A stretch of 17,174 nucleotides of DNA, taken from B4-G1 sp964393895. Its GTDB lineage: Bacteria; Chloroflexota; Anaerolineae; B4-G1. Shown here one piece after another: positions 15,469 to 17,174 of the stretch. A model generated the notes under the pieces. The model had not been told where the DNA came from and searched no databases. It was given only the letters and a program-made list of their open reading frames with translations. Numbering within the stretch: position 1 is the stretch's first letter; each line of letters opens with the position of its first letter. The stretch is from NCBI GenBank assembly GCA_964393895.1, contig CAYMWP010000102.1, positions 1 to 17,174 of the forward strand, given 5' to 3'. The translations under genes were made by a program, and so were the position numbers.

Positions 15469-16866
15469 CTAAATCCCCCTCACTCCCAATTTACGCAGCA
15501 CTTTTGCGGGAGTAACGCGGCGGGCGCGCCCCCATTGACTGCGCGTCCAACGCTTAAAGCTGTTGAGCGGCTTGCGACGCTGACTCTCGGTCATGGCCCA
15601 CTTGAGGAACTCGTAATCCTGCCCCTTGATCTTGGGCTCAGTGGGGTTGCGACGGTAGGAATCATAATCGGTGATGCGGCTCAGACCGCGCTCGACCACG
15701 TAATCGTACAGGTCTGTGCCAGGGTGAGGGGTGAAAAAGGCCGGACTGTAGTAATCGGGATCAATTTCCTTCATCAACCGCACCGTGTCCATCACCTCTT
15801 CCTTGGTCTCGGTGGGCAGCCCCATCATATAGTTAGCCCAAATAGATATGCCATACTTGCGGCAGATGCGGGCAGCCTGGCGATTCTGCTCCACCGTCGT
15901 ACCCTTGCGGATGAACTTGAGGACGCGGTCGTTGCCGCTCTCAAAACCGATGAAATAGCCGCGCAGCCCTGCCTCGGCCATACGGGCCACCATATCCTCG
16001 TGTTTGACCAAGATGTCGGCGCGGGTCTGGCAGAAGAAGGACTGGGTAAAGCCTCGCGCCCGGTACTCGTTGGTGAATTCGATCACCCACTCCCGGTCCT
16101 CGGTCAGGCAATCGTCGTGGAACATGAAGGATGCAAAGTGGTATTGCTCCCGCAGCATCTCCAACTCGGCGATGACGTTGGGAACAGAGCGGCGGCGGGT
16201 GCGCTTGCCGAACAGGTAATCCTCTCCCGGCTTGCAAAAGGCACAGTTGTACAAACAGCCCCGCCCGGCGATGATAGTCACAAAAGGGGGCGGCAGTTCC
16301 CGGACGAAGGGCACCTCGGGCGAATCGATGTCGTAGCCCCACTTGCGCCACTCGTCGAGGAACAAGCTCCGGTCGGCAAAGGGAAGCGCGTCCAGATCGG
16401 GCGTCTCGCCGCGCAGCACACGGTTGGGCGGCGGGTCGCCACCCTCAATCAGCCGCAGTAACTTGGGAAACGTCGCCTCTCCCTCTCCGGTCACCAGGTA
16501 ATCCACGTGGGGGATACGCAAGGAATCCTCCAGCGCGATGGTGACGTGGGGGCCGCCGATGACGGTGACAACCTCGGGGTCGAGCTCCTTGACGATGGCT
16601 AGCGCCTGGCGGGCCGGGTTATAGTCCACGCTCATCATCGTCACGCCGACGACGTCAGGATCTCGCTCCGCCAGTAGCTCGCGAAAGTGGTCCCAGCCCG
16701 AAAGGGCGCGCAGGTCAATCAGGTCCACCTCGAACCCCTCAGACTTGGCAGCAGCACTCAAGGAGGCCAGGCCATGGGAGATCCAGCCGGCGTCCATCCC
16801 CTGCTTGAGGGAGTTAAAGCCCCGGCCAGCGACACCGGCGAAAACGAACGTCGTCTTGATGGACAT
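15469..16866 (-). CDS. B12-binding-domain radical SAM protein
   Basis: A cytosolic enzyme of 465 aa. Residues about 20-145 form a cobalamin-binding-like Rossmann domain (GLASLSAAAKSEGFEVDLIDL, VVGVTMMS, VIGGPHVT, TGEGE). The radical SAM core holds the cluster motif C204-xxx-C208-xx-C211 in GRGCLYNCAFC, followed by HDDCLTED, YFIGFESGNDRVLKFIRKGT and NYMMGLPTET. This is the Elp3/MiaB-like fold shared by BchE-type and other anaerobic enzymes; a DxHxxG cobalamin-ligating motif is not seen, so cobalamin may bind base-off or not at all. Start ATG at 16866 follows GGAG at good distance; an ATG seven codons upstream lacks one. The substrate is unknown. Coupling to murJ hints at a lipid or envelope substrate but proves nothing. 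Confidence 0.85.
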   Translation of the reverse strand: MSIKTTFVFAGVAGRGFNSLKQGMDAGWISHGLASLSAAAKSEGFEVDLIDLRALSGWDHFRELLAERDPDVVGVTMMSVDYNPARQALAIVKELDPEVVTVIGGPHVTIALEDSLRIPHVDYLVTGEGEATFPKLLRLIEGGDPPPNRVLRGETPDLDALPFADRSLFLDEWRKWGYDIDSPEVPFVRELPPPFVTIIAGRGCLYNCAFCKPGEDYLFGKRTRRRSVPNVIAELEMLREQYHFASFMFHDDCLTEDREWVIEFTNEYRARGFTQSFFCQTRADILVKHEDMVARMAEAGLRGYFIGFESGNDRVLKFIRKGTTVEQNRQAARICRKYGISIWANYMMGLPTETKEEVMDTVRLMKEIDPDYYSPAFFTPHPGTDLYDYVVERGLSRITDYDSYRRNPTEPKIKGQDYEFLKWAMTESQRRKPLNSFKRWTRSQWGRARRVTPAKVLRKLGVRGI

Positions 16867-16926
16867 ACGATTCTCCAATAGGAACACGAATAAAAAGCTG
16901 CGCCCAAAACCGACAAGTTATCTCCC

Positions 16927-16970
16927 GTTCGCCCAGGGTCTTCCAAGAAGACCGTCTGACCAAGGCGAAC
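16927..16970. repeat. Nested hairpin in the radical SAM leader
   Basis: GTTCGCC (16927-16933) and GGCGAAC (16964-16970) enclose a tight hairpin GGTCTTC-CAA-GAAGACC (16937-16953). It lies in the predicted leader between promoter and start codon. It could be a repeat element or a transcript-stabilising or attenuating structure; there is no T-tract on the minus strand side. Confidence 0.5.
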
Positions 16971-17005
16971 GCCCAAGCGGCGGGCTTTCCTCAATTTCCA
17001 AAGTG

Positions 17006-17039
17006 GGAATTGCTTCGTCGCGCTGCTCCTCGCAATGAC
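17006..17039. repeat. Interspersed repeat of the GTCATTGCGAG...GAAGCAATTCC type
   Basis: On the minus strand the stretch begins GTCATTGCGAGGAGC and ends GACGAAGCAATTCC, with ATTGC/GCAAT as inverted ends. Very similar short palindromes are known to me from many unrelated bacterial phyla, usually between genes. Here it is just downstream of the promoter of the radical SAM operon. Confidence 0.65.
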
Positions 17040-17055
17040 GAAAAAAGGCGCGACC

Positions 17056-17083
17056 ATTCTAGTACGATACCCCTATTTGTCAA
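17056..17083 (-). promoter_or_regulatory. Promoter of the radical SAM-murJ operon
   Basis: On the minus strand a perfect TTGACA (17078-17083) and TAGAAT (17056-17061) are spaced by 16 nt. The start would be near 17048, giving a leader of about 180 nt that includes the repeats at 16927-17039. Confidence 0.75.
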
Positions 17084-17174
17084 ATCACCGTCGTTATAGC
17101 TACGCCACAACACAATATGCATGGGTGTGTATCTGAAATTGTGCATAGCTTGAGTTGACAAAAGGCAGCAATCC

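Larger units (their letters stand above)
16867..17174. other. Right-edge intergenic region
   Basis: It holds the radical SAM promoter and leader repeats. Beyond 17083 nothing is recognisable except a plus-strand TTGACA at 17155-17160, whose -10 box would fall outside the window; it might belong to a divergent gene to the right. Confidence 0.5.

Noticed and set aside
15313..16461. Plus-strand open frame of 382 codons over murJ and the radical SAM gene
   Set aside because: It crosses two real genes in antisense and has no recognisable protein features.
17155..17160. Plus-strand TTGACA at the right edge as a promoter
   Set aside because: The matching -10 box would be outside the window, so the call cannot be supported.
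16888..17174. tRNA gene in the right-edge gap because of the strong hairpins
   Set aside because: No cloverleaf, TTCGA-type T-loop or acceptor stem could be matched to the hairpins.

Overview
The window looks like chromosomal DNA from a Chloroflexota bacterium, probably Anaerolineae-like. The base composition is GC-rich, the genes are ordinary housekeeping types, there is a membrane glycosyltransferase with C-terminal beta-domains of a kind common in that phylum, and several short palindromic repeats lie between genes. The assignment is inferred from gene content; there is no rRNA marker to confirm it. I see no tRNA, rRNA, CRISPR array, transposase or phage gene.

Left part, minus strand (1-6066). 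The truncated gene at the left edge is mreB, starting with GTG at 632 behind a leader with a perfect -10 box, a hairpin and a 12-bp palindrome beside the Shine-Dalgarno. Next comes a tight minus-strand operon read from 5352 to 1022: an MFS transporter, a GT2 glycosyltransferase and a GT-C/GT39-like membrane glycosyltransferase. The last gene carries an in-frame palindromic insertion. The operon has a near-consensus promoter at 5525-5553, and a 68-bp MITE-like element with a 9-bp target duplication sits in its 5' leader. A small ArsP/DUF318-like permease follows at 5575-6066.

Centre, plus strand (6213-13693). rnpB (RNase P RNA, 6249-6678) diverges from the permease, each with its own sigma70-type promoter. 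clpB follows, then a 528-bp intergenic stretch that holds a long inverted repeat, a strong orphan promoter driving a structured candidate RNA with an SRP-Alu-like motif, and a palindromic repeat. Then come xseA (apparently leaderless), a small P-loop kinase overlapping it by 4 bp, a pyruvate-kinase-C-terminal-like protein, a decayed mazF-type toxin on the minus strand with an 18-codon antitoxin stub, xseB, and a membrane-anchored cohesin-like protein. Both exonuclease VII subunits are therefore present but lie about 1.6 kb apart.

Right part, minus strand (13872-17083). A 110-nt nested palindrome separates the convergent cohesin-like gene and murJ (lipid II flippase). murJ is cotranscribed with an upstream B12-binding-type radical SAM gene. 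That operon has a TTGACA/TAGAAT promoter at 17056-17083 and a leader of about 180 nt that again contains hairpin repeats, including one of the widespread GTCATTGCGAG type.

The recurring themes are cell envelope (mreB, glycosyltransferases, murJ), protein and DNA quality control (clpB, xseAB), and dense small palindromic elements that repeatedly settle in transcribed leaders and once inside a coding frame. I did not find a clear new defence or biosynthetic system. The best candidates for something undescribed are the structured RNA at 9713-9850, the in-frame palindrome in the glycosyltransferase and the MITE-like element.
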